Source: Anolis sagrei
Taxonomy: Eukaryota > Chordata > Lepidosauria > Squamata > Anolidae
Assembly: GCF_037176765.1 (NCBI RefSeq)
Contig: NC_090034.1
Location: forward strand, 94,414,500-94,478,499
Length of the DNA: 64,000 nucleotides
Direction: 5' to 3'
The translations under genes and the position numbers were made by a program. Under the pieces are notes generated by a model. That model did no database searches, was not told where the DNA came from, and saw only the letters and a list, made by a program, of their open reading frames with translations. Below, piece by piece: positions 11,226 to 23,480 of this stretch (positions within the stretch are counted from its first letter, which is position 1; each line of letters begins with the position of its first letter).

Positions 11226-11764
11226 CTCTGAGTTGACAATTAGAAGTCCCTTTCTACTGAGAGGAGGCAGTGAATTTTTAAAGCAATAATAGATTTGGAG
11301 CCAATTGGGATTCCCCATGACTCACCTGTAGCTGCAAAGACAGAATGAAGGCAGAAAACACAAGAAGCTGGCTTTATATATCGCATTTGGGGGCTTGAAA
11401 AGGGAACAAAGAGTTTGCCTCTGAAAATCTTTCAGCTTTTTACAGAACTGTTGTGATTTTTTTCTCCATAAACATCCTGAAGAAAAAAAAAGTAGGGTCG
11501 GTGACATCACACCATTTCTAAGAAACGCTTTGGAGAAGGCTCACCAAATTCAGAAATTCTTGGCAATCTCCACATGCATAGGGGAAAAAGTCATTGACCA
11601 GAGGTTTCATGCTGTTCTTCACCAGTTTTTCTCCAAGGCAACTATAAAAAATAGGCCACTGATGAGAAGCTTACAGCATGTTGTTGCCATAAATTCTGTA
11701 TATATTTTGATATTTATAATTACATGAACTAATGTCTAAATCTGGAGGAATATAATAAGAGGAC
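11226..11764. other. No feature recognised
   Basis: Scattered A-rich runs; no exon or repeat edge that I can support. Confidence 0.35.
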
Positions 11765-12265
11765 AAGAACACCAACATCTCCCTTAAATTGCGGTGCCCA
11801 GAATTGGAATACTTTGCCATGCAGTTTAAGGGAGATGTTGACAAGCTGGAATGTGTCCAAAGGAGGGTGCAACTAAAATGATCAAGGGTCTGGAGAACAA
11901 GCCCTATAAGGGGCTGTTTAAGAGTTGGGCATGTTTAGCCTGCAGAAGGGAAGGCTGAGAGGAGATACAATAGCCATGTATAAATATGTGAGGGGAAGTC
12001 ATAGGGAGGAAGCAAGCTTGTTTTCTGCTGCCCTGGAGACGAGGACACGGACAATGGCTTCGAAGTATAGGAATAAAAGGAGATTCTGTGTGAGTTGTTC
12101 AGCAGTGGAACTCTCTGCCCCGGAGTGTGGTAGAAGCTCCTTCTTTGGAGACTTTCAAGCAGAGGCTGGATGGCCATCTGTTGGGGGGTGTTTTGAATAC
12201 AATTTTCCTGCTTCTTGGCAGGGAGTTTGACTGGATGGCCCATGAGGCCTCTGGGGAATAGCTCT
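11765..12265 (+). mobile_element. CR1 LINE 3' region
   Basis: Contains gacaagctggaatgtgtcca, gggcatgtttagcctgcaga, gtggaactctctgcccc and ctggatggcccatgaggcct, the usual CR1 3' words in reptiles. It lacks the upstream RT. Confidence 0.75.
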
Positions 12266-12319
12266 GCATAGCAGACATATCTTTAATCTAGACTCCGACT
12301 ATACTGGCCCTTGGTTTCC

Positions 12320-12362
<43 letters not shown>

Positions 12363-12545
12363 TTTTTTTATTTATACCCCGCCACCATCTCCCTGATGGG
12401 GACTCGGAGAGGCTTACATGGGGTCAAGCCTGAACAACATATTACATCAAAATAAAACCAAAACATAAATAACAAGAAACATCATCAAAATTACATGAAA
12501 AAAGAGAAATACAATAACAAAATAACATTACAATATACAAAAAAA
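12320..12545 (-). mobile_element. L2-type 3' end with (AAT)n tail
   Basis: On the minus strand it ends in the (ATT)n tail at 12320-12363. The body ataccccgccaccatctccc is the reverse of the tail at 8400-8497. Confidence 0.65.
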
Positions 12546-12679
12546 AAAAAACCCACAGTTGCAGTAACAGAATTCCTGGTATTGGAATTTTGGACTTGAC
12601 CTTGATTCCTTGTACACTTACTTCAGACCCTGTATGTATTTCTGAATTCCTCACTTTGAAGTTTGACTTCAGTTTATTT

Positions 12680-12830
12680 ATTTATTTTATTTTATTTACA
12701 ATATTTATATTCCGCCCATCTCACCCTGCAGGGGACAAAGGGCGGATTACAATGCACATATACATGGCAAACATTCAATGCCGTTAGACACACAACATAT
12801 ATAGACAGACACAGAGGCAATTTAATATTA
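12680..12830 (-). mobile_element. L2-type 3' end
   Basis: atttatattccgcccatctc ... aagggcggattacaatgcac is the minus-strand 3' UTR of the L2-like family. Confidence 0.5.
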
Positions 12831-12844
12831 CAGCTTTCTGGTTT

Positions 12845-13185
12845 CATGAGGGTATGCTTGATTCCGGTCACCAGGGGGAGCTGTCACTTCACCATCCACT
12901 TGTGACACCAGGGCCTTTCAGAGAGTACTTCCTCATTCTTTTGCACACTGCTGGAGATTTTATAGTGTCATAAATTAATTAAATTAGCTTCCCCACATAA
13001 AGCGGTACCTAAATTTCCTACTTGACAGATGCAACAGTCTTTTGGGCTGCATAGATCAACAATAAACTAGACTATTAATGTCCAGGAGCTCACTCCAACC
13101 GGAATGGCTTTGAACTCATGACCTTTCGGTCAGAAGTGATTTAATGCAGCTGGCTATTAATTAGCTGCTCCATAACCTAGTCCAG
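12845..13185 (-). mobile_element. tRNA-derived SINE (same family as 63655-64000)
   Basis: On the minus strand it has the head cagctggc...gcattaaatcac, the B-box-like atgagttcaaagcc and the body ggtaccgctttatgtgggga. The same order is seen at 63655-64000. Confidence 0.65.
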
Positions 13186-13500
13186 TTTGTATATCTGAGT
13201 TCCTGGCTTTTGGTTTATGGATTTTGACTTCAGGGTTTTTTTTCCTGACTTCTTGACTTGACGTTTGAACTCTGACTTTGGTTAATATTCCTGGATCCCT
13301 GACCTTTGACATATGGATCCTGACAATTGAACTCCTGGCATTTCACCACTGAACTGTGACCTTGGTTATTGGTTGTTGTTGTCCCTGACCTAACTCTGTA
13401 CTCCTTGGCTTGCCTTCACTAACTGGACTCTTGGCCTTAGCATTGTTGCATTATTATCAGTTGTGTTTTGCAACTCTATTATATTGGCTGGACCTTGAAA

Positions 13501-13941
13501 GACGTAAGACATTTCATACATAAAATTTTTTTTGGTTTATTGTGCTTTTGTTTACGTAATCTCTGCCTTGATACTGAAACCTGGCACATGACATCAGGTG
13601 AGTAGTGTGGCCACCAAGCTCCTGGCATGATGTTTTCCAGGGTGCTAGAGAAGGAGGTGATCAATGATGTCTCCTGCTCATGGGATGTTCTACAAAAGGG
13701 AGAGAGAGGATCTCCTCAGGATCCTGCTAGAGCTGCTGTTATAGCATTCTTTCAATCTATTACTCATTGCCCTACTTTCTAGAACCAAGAATAACTATGT
13801 TTTGCAAGGCAGGGGGGGAGGGGGGTTCTGCTACTACTGTGTGGTTTCAGTGGTTGGATCTGGGGAACAGTTTGAGTCAGTGCAATCATGCAATGCCATT
13901 AAGCAAAAACTGGATTGATTAAGAAGTCTTGGGTTATACTT
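13501..13941. other. No feature recognised
   Basis: No exon or repeat edge seen. Confidence 0.35.
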
Positions 13942-14254
13942 AAGGTAAAGGTTTCCCTGACATTGTTTAGTTGTGTCCAACTCTGAGGAGTGGTGCTCAT
14001 CTCCATTTCTAAGTCGAAGAGCCAGCATTATCCATAGACACCTCCAAAGTCATGTGGCTGGCATGACTGCATGGAGTAGTGCTACCTTCCTGCAGAAGCG
14101 GTACCTATTGAACTTCTCACATTTGCATGTTTTCAAGCTGCTAGGCTGGCAAAAGCTGGGGCTAATAGTGGGAGCTCATCCCGCTCCCCAGATTCGAACT
14201 GCCAACCATTCAGTCAGCAAGTTCAGCAGCTCAGTGGTTTAACCCACTGTGCCA
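13942..14254 (-). mobile_element. Sauria-type SINE
   Basis: Full-length minus-strand copy. The tail aaggtaaaggtttccctgac lies at the left and the tRNA head ggtttaacccactgtgcca at the right. Confidence 0.8.
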
Positions 14255-14619
14255 ACATTATAATTACTGAATAGGATTCCAACTATTTTTTTATTGCAAA
14301 CATGTATTTGAAGAAAGTACCAAGACTGATTTACAAAAGACTCATTTCATTTTAAGCATATGTTTACTACTTAATACTATTAGTGTGCATTTTAATAAGC
14401 TGAAGCCGATTGCTTACTGGAAGCATCAGAAGTTATATATATAAAGACCATTAGGTTTTTCTATGGGCTTCATTTCCAGAAATGTCGCATATGAACGTTG
14501 CTATTAACTAAGACATTAAGCTGCAAATGGGGCAAACCACAGCTAGGTGTTAGAAATTGCTGACAAGAATTTGCATGAAAGGAAGGAACCACAGAGAGAC
14601 ATTTTTGTTGTGCTGTTTG

Positions 14620-14922
14620 CAGAGGCGGCCCTAGGTAATTTTCAAGGGTAAGCAAACAGTATTTTGCCCCCCCCCTCCCCTCAACCAATCACTGATATAT
14701 ATTTTCTGTTCGTTGTGGGAGTTCTGTGTGCCAAGTTTGGTTTAATTCCATCATTGGTGGAGTTCAGAATGCTCTTTAATTGTAGGTGAATTATACATCC
14801 CAGTAACTACAACTCACATATGTCAAGGTCTATTTTTCTCCAAGAGCACCTCAAGAGCGCCCCTGGGTAAAATCAACTATACTGCAAAGGCTTACTTTGC
14901 GTAATGGGTTGAGCCGCCCCTG
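14620..14922 (+). mobile_element. hAT (Tip100-like) MITE with 8-bp TSD
   Basis: Starts CAGAGGCGGCCC and ends GAGCCGCCCCTG. GCTGTTTG flanks both sides (14612-14619 and 14923-14930). Its core holds the gtgaactataaatccc-type module found in other elements here. Confidence 0.8.
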
Positions 14923-15186
14923 GCTGTTTGAAGCTTCTTATAGCATCTGAAAGCCACCAGAAAGTATAAGCCCCCAGTTTTTGCTTTAAGGCATCAGGTA
15001 TAAAAAGCACAGACTTTATCTTATCTGTTGACTTTTTCTTGTCCATCTCCACAGTTTCTGCTCAAATAGTTTCTCAACAGACAGTTATTATACAATGAGC
15101 TACTGTGTGCAGACTCAGGATCCATGATTTCAACTAACCACAGATTAAAAATAATTAAAAATAGTTTTTAAAAAGCGAACCACAGA

Positions 15187-15370
15187 CTACCTATTACAAT
15201 ATAGTCTGAGTCCTGCCACATGCACAATGGAGGACCTTGTTATAGCAACACCAGGGGCACTCCAAGGACATTTAATATAATACCAAGTTTTAAAAACTTT
15301 GTGTTTTTAAATACATTACAACTCTGCCCTTGGTCCTCTTCTGACACAATACATTAATATATGATATTTG
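15187..15370 (+). mobile_element. Jockey-like LINE 3' tail
   Basis: tgagtcctgccacatgcaca...ggaggacctt matches 34525-34560 and 62939-62970. A shared UTR (ccaagttttaaaaactttg) follows. Confidence 0.6.
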
Positions 15371-15625
15371 ATGTTTTTTCTTATGTCTGTTATAACAGGC
15401 TGTGATTTTATTTAATTTTATTTAATTTTAGTTTGTTAAGTTATAGTTTGTATTTATATATTGGATTGCATAAATTTTGTTAGTATGGGTGTATTGTTTG
15501 TTATATTCAGGCATTGAATGTTTGCCTTTCATGTTTGGAATCCGCCCTTTGGGGAGACAGAGCAGAATATAAATAAAGTTGTTGTTGTTGTTGTTGTTGT
15601 TGTTATTAATAATAATAATAATAAA
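15371..15625 (+). mobile_element. L2-like 3' end with (GTT)n/(AAT)n tail
   Basis: ggaatccgccctttggggag then gaatataaataaag and a (GTT)n tail at 15580-15604. Confidence 0.5.
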
Positions 15626-16336
15626 TAAAATTAAAAATTGAATCATTCAAATTTATTTTTAAAATACACTATTTAATTTTAAAAAAAATATTGTTCTTTT
15701 CTGCGCAAAATATCCACATGCAAACTTTGTTCAGAATTGATCTTGAACCATGAAAATTTTCATCAGCCCAAGATTTTGCCACAGTTTCTTGACACTCTAG
15801 AAAGAGATTTCTTAACCACTTTTAAATTATATTTTCAAACATGTTCACCAGCTCTATTGTATATCATAAACCAGAAGTGAAACATAATTGAGATATCTGT
15901 TTTGACCAACTTCTGGTTTATGTCAGTTCTCTTGGCCCATAGTACGCCACTGGTGTACTTTTGACTTGACCCCTTCATTCTCCTATGTACCTTTTGGAGC
16001 TTGTTTACACTGATGAAAAATATTCTGTTTGGCACCATATTTTGCCAATCTGCATTGGGCTTGTAATGATTCCACTAATGCCACACACATCAACCACTCC
16101 CCCGCCCCCCCAAAAAAAAATACATGTGGTAAATGGATTGTTAAAGATGTATGTCAGGATTAAAATCACTATGAGATGAGTATTATTTTTGTTTAGTTTG
16201 TTTCATTTAAACAAAACAACATGTCGGGCTGCTTGGGGTAAAATGTAGGCGTGATAAGGAAATATATCTATGTTTAGTTTTATGATATTATTTACTGTAT
16301 TGTTATAAGTGTCTTATTTTAACTTACTACATAGAG
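15626..16336. other. No gene; short TTTCTGC-type repeat only
   Basis: 15685-15750 has the ttctgcgcaaaa texture. Otherwise nothing supportable. Confidence 0.35.
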
Positions 16337-16406
16337 TATGATGACCCCTCTGACATCTCCTTGTGACTTCCCCCAGGGTTCCCGACCCCCAAGTTGAGAA
16401 ACGCTG
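16337..16406 (-). mobile_element. 70-bp hAT (Charlie/SPIN-like) remnant with 8-bp TSD
   Basis: On the minus strand it begins CAGCGTTTCTCAACTTGGGG. It is flanked by ACATAGAG at 16329-16336 and 16407-16414. Only the end region is left. Confidence 0.7.
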
Positions 16407-16946
16407 ACATAGAGTGTAATCAAGGCTTATCAAGCCTTGTTGATGTTTGGTTTGGTATTGTGATATCAATACTAATCAATAAAATTATTGTTGTTGTTAT
16501 TTAGTCCATATATAGACAAACCTTTACTCTTAAGGAGGCAAGTCCAAATGATTGGTATGGAAGAAAACTGAGTCCTCACCATGGGAGGAAATTCTATGTA
16601 CAAATGGACTGATGGATGCCTTCAGTTTGGGATAGAATGGGCCTTTGGAGTTCGTGTCCTCTCCTGAAATGCTAGAATAAACCGTGAGTTTTTTCCATTT
16701 TTAAAAACATCTGAATTTACTCTGTTTCCCAGAATGTTTAATAAATAATGTCAGTTGATGACATCTGTGTGCAGAGTTATTTCCCATAAAATCACTTCTT
16801 TTAGAACAGGCATCTCATTGCCAAATTAATTTGAGTTTTATAGCTAGCTTACTGGAGTCTAAATATTCTAAAGGCACCAGTTGCTGTCCGATCTTGGAAG
16901 CTAGGCAAATTGTGTTGTCAATTGTCTTAAATCCCATTTCAGAAGG

Positions 16947-17566
16947 TAGGCTGTTCAAAACTCATTTCGGGTGTAGGGGGCGCCGGTGGTTCGATTTTAA
17001 GTCAATTCTGATTTTCACAGAAAAAAAGTTCAAAACTTTTCAAACCTTCAGAGACGTCCGAATCCTTTTGTTAATAGTTTGAAAGTGTTATTTACTGTTT
17101 CATTGTGTGGTCTTTACTTTGAAATTAGTTGTTTTACTCCAGGAGCAGGGAGAAAGCAAGTAGAGGAAACTCGCAAATTCATGCTTCTCTGGTTTATAAC
17201 TCGCTTCTCTGGGTTTAAAACTGGCTGGCTTTTCTGGCTTGAGACAGAAGCGGAGCAAATTCATGCTTCTCCCGTTTATAACTCGCTTCTCTGGGTTTAA
17301 AACTGGCTGACTTTTCTGGCTTGAGACAGAAGCAGAGCAAATTCATGCTTCTCCCTTTATAACTCGAGGCCAGGGACCAGAAGCGGGGGAAAGCTGAATC
17401 ATTGAATAATTTCCGACTCACTTCATGAGTTGAAACAAAAATGGCAAAAAAGCTTCAGAAGGGCAAAGAACTCCCAGGTTTTCTTACTTCAAAATCACTT
17501 CAAAAAGGAAATTTTCCCAACTTTATGCCAAATAATGAAGATTCCGACTGGACCTAACCATGCCTA
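16947..17566 (+). mobile_element. hAT-type non-autonomous element (TAGG-ended family)
   Basis: Starts taggctgttcaaaactcatt and ends aaccatgccta. It shares the gtagggggcgccggtggttc core with 43171-44361 and 55808-57170. An 82-bp tandem repeat (about 2.3 units) fills 17182-17367. No matching 8-bp flanks are visible. Confidence 0.6.
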
Positions 17567-17669
17567 GTAGGCAGGATATGCATCAAATATATAAATAAAA
17601 TACACATATAATTGGATGTTAGTGTAACAGATATATAGCCATCCCTTTTCATAATATCTTGAATTGCAA

Positions 17670-18183
17670 TGTCAGTGTGCTGGAAGAAGCAAAGACCACC
17701 AGCATTGAAGTGATGCTCCTATGCCATCAACTCCGCTGGACTGGCCACGTTGTCTGAGTGCCCGATCACCATGTTGCAAAGCAGTTACTATACTTCCAAC
17801 TCAAGAACGGGAAATGTAATGTGGTGGACAGGAAAAGATATTTAAAGATGGGCTAAAAGCCAACCTTAAACACTATGGCATAGATACAGAGACAGACTGG
17901 GAAGCCCTGGCCCTTGAGCACTCTAGCTGGAGGTCAGCTGTGATCAGCAGTGCTGCAGAATTTGGAGAGGCACAAATGGAGGGCAAGAGGGAGAAATGTG
18001 TCAAGCCAACCCTGAGTGGGACCACCTCCCACTTGTAAACTGATGTCCTCACTGCAGGAGAAGATGCAGATCAAGAATAGGGCTCCACAGCCACCTACGG
18101 ACCCACCACCAAGACACTACACTTGGAGGACCATCATCCTCGGACAACGAGGGATCACCTAAGTAAGTAAGTAAGTAAGTAAG
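17670..18183 (+). mobile_element. LINE C-terminal fragment with (TAAG)n tail (copy A)
   Basis: Reads LEEAKTTSIEVMLLCHQLRW and TGHVV, then QLLYFQLKNGK, ending in an (AAGT)n tail. It is collinear with 57265-57776. The clade is not assignable by eye. Confidence 0.65.
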
Positions 18184-18807
18184 AACTGCAATTGGATAAA
18201 ATCACTGAACTTTAACAACAAAGTACTGTCTGGTCCCTGTATCTGTGGGGGATACAGTCCGTGATTTTGTGTAGGGATGTGAATCTGTGGATCATAATGA
18301 CTTCTGGCCCAAGAATTCTATAGAGTCATGCAAGTGGACCCAGAAAATTTCTAAAGTAGCAGGACACATTTTGTGAGATATGGATAAACAAAGCCACTGA
18401 TACAGAAGTTACATTGTGCCACTATTATCCCATGGAAGTCTTCCCTCTCCTACATGCTTTGTCCTATTTTCATTTTTATCCTAACGTTTCATCAGATAGA
18501 AATTAATTGCTTCTTTCTAGATTTCCTGATAGAAAAGTCAACTGTCTCTCTAAAACCATTTCATCTTTTAAACAAAAATGTGTTGCAATAAGGACAAGAG
18601 CTCAGTTACCACAAATATGAGTCATTTTATTACTCTGTTGAACCTCAAATGATTGAATTTGTGGGTTCTGTCATAGGTGAGTTCAAGGTTACCATATTTG
18701 GGATTTGTGCGTGTATGTGCATGTGTACATTTACTGACTTTAATCCACCCATTACTACATATTCATGCCAAGTTTGGTCCAGATCCATCTTTATTTGAGT
18801 CCACAGT
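18184..18807. other. No feature recognised
   Basis: No exon or clear repeat edge. Confidence 0.35.
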
Positions 18808-20150
18808 ACAGTGGCCAGGGGAACTTTCGCACAATTAAAACTTGTGCGCCAGCTGCGCCTGTACCTTGAGAGGTCTAACTTGGCCACGATGGTCCATGCT
18901 CTGGTTACATCCAGGATAGACTACTGCAATGCACTCTATGTGGGGTTGCCTCTGAAAACTGCCTGGAAGCTCCAGCTAGTCCAATGCTCGGCAGCCAGGC
19001 TGCTCACAGGAACAGGGCACACGGAGTACACAACTCCCTTGCTATACCAGTTCCACTGGCTGCCTATTAGCTTCTGAGCACAATTCAAAGTGCTGGTTTT
19101 GACCTATAAAGACCTATAAAGACCTAAATGGTTCTGGCCCAGTTTACCTGCCTGGTAAACTGATGGTTCGATGGTTCAACGTGTCTCCCCCTATGAACTA
19201 TCGAGGACCTTAAGATCATTTGGGGAGGCCCTGCTCTCGGTCCCACTGCCATTGCAGTTGTGTTTGCTGGGGACAAGAGGCAGGATCTTCTCCGTGATGG
19301 CCCCTTGGCTGTGGAACCACTCCCTAAGGAGGTTAGATCTATTACAGGATGTGCATATGTATGCTAAGTTTTTACAAGGATCATTGCCTGTATGGGTGCG
19401 TGTTGAGAAAGAACATCTGGACAATTAAGCAATTAAGCTTGAGCCACTCCCTGCATGGAGTATATCATGAGGAGTGTTTCCTAGTGTATTCAGAGATGGT
19501 GATCAGATGATCAGGAAGAGACCAGATGGGACTTCTATACTACAGGACTTGCTGAAGATCCTGAACAATTTATTACAAGACTCCCTGCACCAATGAAGAA
19601 GCAGAGAATGCATGATTTTAATGCATTGGACTTTTGTGTGAGTTATTTTTCTGCAATGGACTAAGTTTATTTTCAAGGCTGGCTAATTTGTAAAGCTGCA
19701 TATTTATTTCTGACTACTCAAGAGCAAATTTTGTTTTTCCTTTTACTCTGACCCTGTGTGATTCAACTAGAGGGCTGGGGCTGAGAAGACTACTGGGTAG
19801 CTTCCACATAGACTAATAAACCGCAACAAGATCTTCCCCCTTCCTCCTAACCTTTTGGAAGAAATTTGAATCCTGGTTATGGGAGCAAGCATTCGCAGAA
19901 TAGACGGATTTTATTGGTGAAGATGAGATTTTATGGACCCCAACTTGGACTGAACTGGATGATGTTTTAACCTGGTGAATTGTTTCAATGTATATTTATA
20001 ATCATTTTATGTATTGTATTTTATTGGTGTTTTATATTGTGTTGGCATAGAATTGTTGCCTGTTGGTAGCTGTCATGAGTCCTTCCTTGGAGGTCGAGAA
20101 GGATGGGATATATAAATGCTCTAAATAAGTAAATAAATAAATAAATGAAT
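18808..20150 (+). mobile_element. L2-type LINE fragment with an inner insertion
   Basis: 18811-19340 reads QLKLVRQLRLYLERSN, ALVTSRIDYCNALYVGLPLK and PWLWNH. The LINE resumes near 19850 (SWLWEQAFAE) and ends in (AAAT)n at 20126-20147. About 480 bases in between (roughly 19345-19825) look inserted; their class is unknown. Confidence 0.65.
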
Positions 20151-20500
20151 AGGTGAACTACAATTCCAAAACCCAACGTCAATGCCCACCAAACCCTTCC
20201 AGTATCTTCCGTTGGCCATGTGAGTTCTGTGTGCCAAGTTTGGTTCAATTCCATCACTAGTGCAGTTCAGAATGCTCTTTGATTGTAGGTGAACTATAAA
20301 TCCCAGTAACTACAACTCCCAAATGACACAAATTTGGTCCAGTGAATGAAAATACATCCTGCAATCAGATATTTACATTATGATTCATAACAGCAGCAAA
20401 ATTACAGTTATGAAGTAGCAACAAAATAATTGTTGGGGTACACCACAGCATGAGAAACTGTATTAAGGGGTCACAGCATTCAGAACGTCAAGGACCACTG
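20151..20500 (+). mobile_element. hAT Charlie/SPIN-like 3' part
   Basis: gtgaactataaatcccagta module, then tacatcctgcaatcagatat, gtcacagcatt and the end aggaccactg. It is the same order as 47100-47291. Confidence 0.65.
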
Positions 20501-21642
20501 GCCTTGGGAGTCTGTGAAATGATCAGAGGCTACATCAGGGCATGCACAGGAACAACATAATGCTTGATGCACAAGAAGGTTTTCTTTTTGGATTTTTTCC
20601 AAACATTTTTGAGGCATGGTGGGTTGAATCTATGGATGCAGTACCCATGTATACAAGAGGTCCAAATGTATACCCAACTTTCATTGTTCTTTAAAATGAT
20701 TATCTTCCTCTTTCCCTTCCTCTTCTGAGAGCAGCCAAAGGTCACCCTTTTCCATCATTACCACGTGCTCAGAGTTTCCCTCAGCTGCCTTGCTCAACTA
20801 GCTCACTTTTCCCATCTGACTTTGACTTTGTCTTACCCCATCTCTGAGACACTGTCGAAAGAGCGATATGATAGCATATCCAACACAGATAGATTCTTTG
20901 CTTTTCCTTTATGTCTTCCTTCACTTCACTAGAAAGAGTTCATTAAGAAGTTTCCAAACATCTCAGGTCACTTTAGCTTACTAACAATGAGTTGTGACTG
21001 TTTTACAAATATATATATATATATATATCTGCCTCATAGCTAGTACCCAGAGATGGCAGGAATTGAACCTAGGACTTTTTTGCATCTAACTATACAGAGT
21101 GGCCGACAGCATCCTCTTCTGCTCGCTATAAGCGATTGAATATCAAGAGCTGTAGGATATATTTCAAAGGAAGGAACTGACAAAAACTTTGCTCCCCTGC
21201 AATTTAATTTGTGTAGGGTTATGAAAGTTTCTCCATGTCAAATTAATCATATATTTTTAAAATTCTACATTGATTTCTCCCCATTCTTTGGGAGTATGGG
21301 ACATTGTCTTTTGATACACAATTTTCCTAGAATTTTAACTTTTTAGTGATTTTTATGTATGCATGTTACACCTACTTCTTCTTGATTAAAGTATTTGTGT
21401 GCATTCCACAGATATATGTCACAACAATCATTGGTATTCTCTGTACAGTAATAGGCCAAACCCCTTTTTCTGCAGAAGCACTCCTTCTCTGGTAAAGGAG
21501 ACAATCACCACATGTACCTTTGTAGAAAAACTTTATATACAATATTTACACAATTTTTAGCAGAGTTTGTTGACTCTCTTCTAACCCTTCTTTACAACAC
21601 TTTAGACTCCATGAGTTCATACCTTCGCCATAGTATATAAGA
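20501..21642. other. No gene recognised
   Basis: Contains an (AT)n run at 21008-21028. No exon or element edge that I can support. Confidence 0.35.
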
Positions 21643-22745
21643 GGGGCGTTCATTAAAGATTTCCCCTGGCCCATTTCCTGTGGACTGAGAACAATGAAAC
21701 TTAGCCCAGTTATTAGTCCTTATCAACATAGGTGCCACCTAGGGACACACACTTCTCCCATCTTTTTAAGCAACTGTAAACACCTTGCTTGTAGAAGACA
21801 ACAGGTTGCTCCAAGAGCCACGTTGTGACTTCGGATATCAGTATCTCATTATCTGAAAAAATGCTTGTCCTTCAAAAATAACTTCATTGTTGGAAAGAGT
21901 CCAATGGTGCGAGGTTGGGTGAATAAGGGGTATGCAGTAGTATTTCAAAGCCACAAGAGCATGCTTCCATTTGGGCAACATGTGAGTTGTGAACTGGTGC
22001 ATTGTCTTGCAGAAGATGGACACCACATCTCAGTGAAGTATAGTATTCCCCAGTGATCATGGCACCCTTTGCTAGGAAATCCATCAATACTACTCAGTGT
22101 TGGATTCCAAAATACTGTTAGCATGACCTTGCCTGCTGAAAGTTGGGCCCATGCCTTCTTTGGAGGTGGTGAGTCATGATGCTTCCATTGTATCGACTGG
22201 ACTTTAGTCTCAAGATCATAGTGATGGACCCAGCTTTCATTCTGTGTGATTAGTGTATTGAAAAAGTCCTCCTGGTTTCCATGGCACATCATCAATAGAC
22301 CCTGAGAACATTCAACTCCTGCTTCTGGAAAAGTGTGGACAGCCAGGGGGTCCAGCGAACTGATACCTTATGCATGCGAAGATGGTAATGGATGATTTTT
22401 TCCATGGACTCTACACTAATCTTGACATTTTGGGCTAGGCGGTGAATGATTATGCAACAATTTTCCAAAATGGTGACCTCCACTTGCTGAATGGTGTGTT
22501 CATCAATAGCAGAGTGGGGTCACCCTGGAATTGGAACTGTTTCCACCGAAGTCTGACCACATTTGAATTGACAATGCCAGTTCTTGACTACATCATGTGA
22601 CGGGGAATCATCACCATAACCCTCTTTCATCTCATCAAACATATCCTTTGGTATGCGGCCTTTCAAGTAAAGAAACTTGATGACTGCTCTGTATTCCACT
22701 GGGTCCATTTTCAAACCTCACATTACTTCAGCACCTGTAAAATCA
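21643..22745 (-). mobile_element. mariner transposon, inactive
   Basis: The minus strand reads MDPVEYRAVIKFLYLKGRIP at 22708, then HHYDLETK, LLQDNAPVHNS and PYSPNLAP-LD. Known mariners use a D,D34D triad. The second and third Asp are visible, while the first motif reads NESWVHH, where DESWVHH is expected. The frame shifts several times. A likely terminal repeat, ggggcgttcatt, begins at 21643. The other end was not found. Confidence 0.8.
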
Positions 22746-22799
22746 AGATCATTATCAGTTCTGTGTTGTAAATTGACATACAACCTATAAAGACATATC

Positions 22800-22913
22800 A
22801 GTACACATGTGCAGTTATCTGAGTGTGGACTCTGATAACCCAATTCAAAGTAGATGTGGGATTTTCTGCCTTAATATTCTGGATATAGGGCTGTGTGGAA
22901 GGGCCATCTGTAT
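22800..22913. mobile_element. Harbinger-type palindromic MITE, partial
   Basis: gataacccaattcaaagtag ... ggctgtgtggaagggcc is the right half of the family seen at 28219-28367. Confidence 0.5.
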
Positions 22914-23161
22914 CTTGAACTCCAGAAGCTTAATACTCTGGCAACAACACTCGCTTAGCAACTCTCTTAACTCACTGCAACCACATAGAACCTTGCACTT
23001 TTTTTATTACTCTTCAGCTACTCCACCCTGGCTTGCAAATTACTCAATAATAACCAGGTGGTTGAGTCCTTCATGCTAGCTTCTGGAATGGTCCTGATTC
23101 TTATAATCACTTATTGTCACTTCAGAAATGATAAAGTTACAAAACTCTGACAATATATATA

Positions 23162-23480
23162 TGTATTGTCGAAGGCTTTCATGGCTGGAATCACTCAGTT
23201 CTTGTGGGTTTTTTCGGGCTACATGGCCATGTTCTAGAGGCATTTCTCCTGATGTTTCGCCTGCATCTATAGCAAGCTTGCCATAGATGCAGGCGAAACG
23301 TCAGGAGAAATGCCTCTAGAACATGGTCATATAGCCCGAAAAAACCCACAAGAACTGAATATATATATGCTCCACCTACCGCACTGTCAACAGAACCTCT
23401 GAAGATGCCAGGCACAGATGTAGGCAAAACATTAGGAAAGAATGCTGCTGAAACATGGCCATACAGCCCAAAGAACTCAC
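23162..23480. mobile_element. Penelope-like ends in a near-perfect palindrome
   Basis: Arms 23195-23275 and 23278-23358 are reverse complements with about four mismatches and only two bases between. Each arm is the terminal Penelope piece (gcctgcatctat, tctagaggcat, cgggct). A third, diverged copy lies at 23395-23480. Confidence 0.75.

Larger units (their letters stand above)
12550..13500. repeat. Degenerate tgacttgg-type repeat, split by L2 tail and SINE
   Basis: 12550-12670 and 13195-13500 are runs of short words such as gacttgacc, tgactttgg and ctgacc. An L2 3' end (12680-12830, minus) and a SINE (12845-13185, minus) lie between them. Class unknown; similar texture at 59803-60060. Confidence 0.35.

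Noticed and set aside
16868-16912. 5S rRNA-like words (ccgatcttggaagctaggca)
   Set aside because: Only about 20 bases fit, with no A, IE or C box set. It could be a scrap of a 5S-derived SINE but is not an RNA gene.
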